This document shows, piece after piece, positions 63,297 through 64,000 of a stretch of 64,000 nucleotides of DNA (within the stretch, counting starts at the first letter, position 1; every line of letters starts with the position of its first letter). The stretch comes from Gracilimonas tropica DSM 19535 (GTDB lineage: Bacteria; Bacteroidota; Rhodothermia; Balneolales; Balneolaceae). The DNA is taken from positions 165,652 to 229,651 of the forward strand of contig NZ_AQXG01000004.1 of NCBI RefSeq assembly GCF_000375425.1, written 5' to 3'. Position numbers and translations under genes: made by a program. The notes under the pieces were generated by a model that was not told the origin of the DNA, made no database searches, and saw only the letters and a list, made by a program, of their open reading frames with translations.

Positions 63297-64000
63297 ATGG
63301 CAACATTAAATTTTGGCGGAGTCGAAGAAGAAGTAGTAACGCGGGAAGAATTCCCACTCGATAAAGCACGAGAAACATTAAAAGACGAAACGATCGCTGT
63401 TCTTGGATATGGCGTTCAGGGACCCGGGCAGGCATTGAACCTGAAAGACAATGGATTCAATGTGATCGTTGGTCAGCGTAAAAATTCCAGCACCTGGGAC
63501 AAAGCCGTGGAAGATGGCTGGGTACCCGGCGAAACCCTTTTTGAAATTGAAGAAGCCGCTCAGCGTGGAACTATCGTACAGTATCTGCTTTCAGATGCCG
63601 GACAGATCGCGGTTTGGCCAACGGTTAAAGCGGCCCTCAATCCCGGTGATGCCCTTTACTTTTCTCACGGATTTGGAATTACATACAAAGATCGTACAGG
63701 CATCATCCCTCCTGAAAATGTGGATGTAATCTTAGTAGCTCCTAAAGGTTCAGGCACTTCCCTCCGACGTATGTTCCTGGAGGGAAGAGGTCTGAATTCT
63801 AGTTATGCAATTTTCCAGGATGCGACCGGAAATGCTAAAGATCGAGTCACCGCTTTAGGTATCGGAGTCGGTTCCGGATATCTTTTTGAAACCACCTTCA
63901 AGGATGAAGTATATAGTGATCTGACTGGCGAGCGTGGAACCCTGATGGGCGCGATTCAGGGAATTTTTGCAGCGCAGTATGAAGTCCTGCGAGCCAATGG
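63297..64000 (+). CDS. ilvC: Ketol-acid reductoisomerase, N-terminal part (fungal-like type)
   Basis: Second step of valine and isoleucine synthesis; isomerises and reduces acetolactate. The gene runs off the window end; 234 codons are seen. The dinucleotide-binding motif is GYGVQGPGQALNL, followed by HGFGITY, VAPKGSGTSLRR and ETTFKDEVYSDLTGERG. The opening NFGGVEEEVVTREEFPL and the segments DGWVPGETLF and FAAQYEVLRANG resemble the fungal mitochondrial Ilv5 rather than E. coli IlvC. Start ATG 63297 follows a spacer with a palindrome. Confidence 0.94.
   Translation, partial: MATLNFGGVEEEVVTREEFPLDKARETLKDETIAVLGYGVQGPGQALNLKDNGFNVIVGQRKNSSTWDKAVEDGWVPGETLFEIEEAAQRGTIVQYLLSDAGQIAVWPTVKAALNPGDALYFSHGFGITYKDRTGIIPPENVDVILVAPKGSGTSLRRMFLEGRGLNSSYAIFQDATGNAKDRVTALGIGVGSGYLFETTFKDEVYSDLTGERGTLMGAIQGIFAAQYEVLRAN

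Overview
The window looks like the chromosome of a Balneolota (Bacteroidota/Rhodothermota-related) marine or halophilic heterotroph. I infer this from gene content and protein style: a class II DAHP synthase, a fungal-like ketol-acid reductoisomerase, a RecQ with its zinc module near the C-terminus, TPR-type histidine kinases, and many starts without a clear Shine-Dalgarno sequence. No rRNA, tRNA, CRISPR array, insertion sequence or prophage was seen. Coding density is high.

Region 1 (about 1-16.8 kb) is an energy and stress island. It holds the end of a B12-dependent ribonucleotide reductase, then on the minus strand a complete N-type ATPase operon in the order atpD-C-Q-R-B-E-F-A-G. A PEP synthase gene lies 10 bases upstream on the same strand. 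Next come an Hsp20, a cytoplasmic PAS histidine kinase with its NarL-type regulator, a YciE-like (DUF892) protein, a BCAM0308-family zinc protein, a double-domain universal stress protein, a small unknown protein, an Sll1863-like coiled-coil protein and a DUF2267 protein. This set resembles the low-oxygen persistence loci of Burkholderia and relatives. A recurring CTWAC-N6-GTARG inverted repeat in its intergenic spaces is a candidate operator. The ATPase c subunit keeps the sodium-type ESTxxY ligands plus a second carboxylate, and the b subunit carries a delta-like C-terminal domain.

Region 2 (16.9-31 kb) is mainly housekeeping: a polyprenol-phosphate glycosyltransferase, a MerR regulator, divergent heme A and heme O synthases, an acyl-CoA carboxylase beta chain preceded by a large acidic unknown protein, an ABC ATPase, an M29 aminopeptidase, PEP carboxykinase, a glyoxalase-fold protein and ClpB.

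Region 3 (31-52.6 kb) holds a lipoprotein, a DegP/HtrA protease, a second Hsp20, class II DAHP synthase, a response-regulator adenylate cyclase, UvrA, an orphan TPR histidine kinase, SecD-SecF, a STAS protein, PurA, a large SLBB polysaccharide-export protein, RecQ and a GH114-like lipoprotein.

Region 4 (52.7-64 kb) is a branched-chain amino acid block. leuA-leuC-leuD-leuB runs leftward and ilvD-ilvB-ilvN-ilvC runs rightward, with a helical-repeat gene of unknown function between them. Upstream of ilvD lies a textbook transcription attenuator: a 25-residue leader peptide with 12 Ile/Val/Leu codons, an antiterminator pairing and a terminator with a T run. leuA has a structured leader. Several large palindromes are scattered through the spacers of the window.
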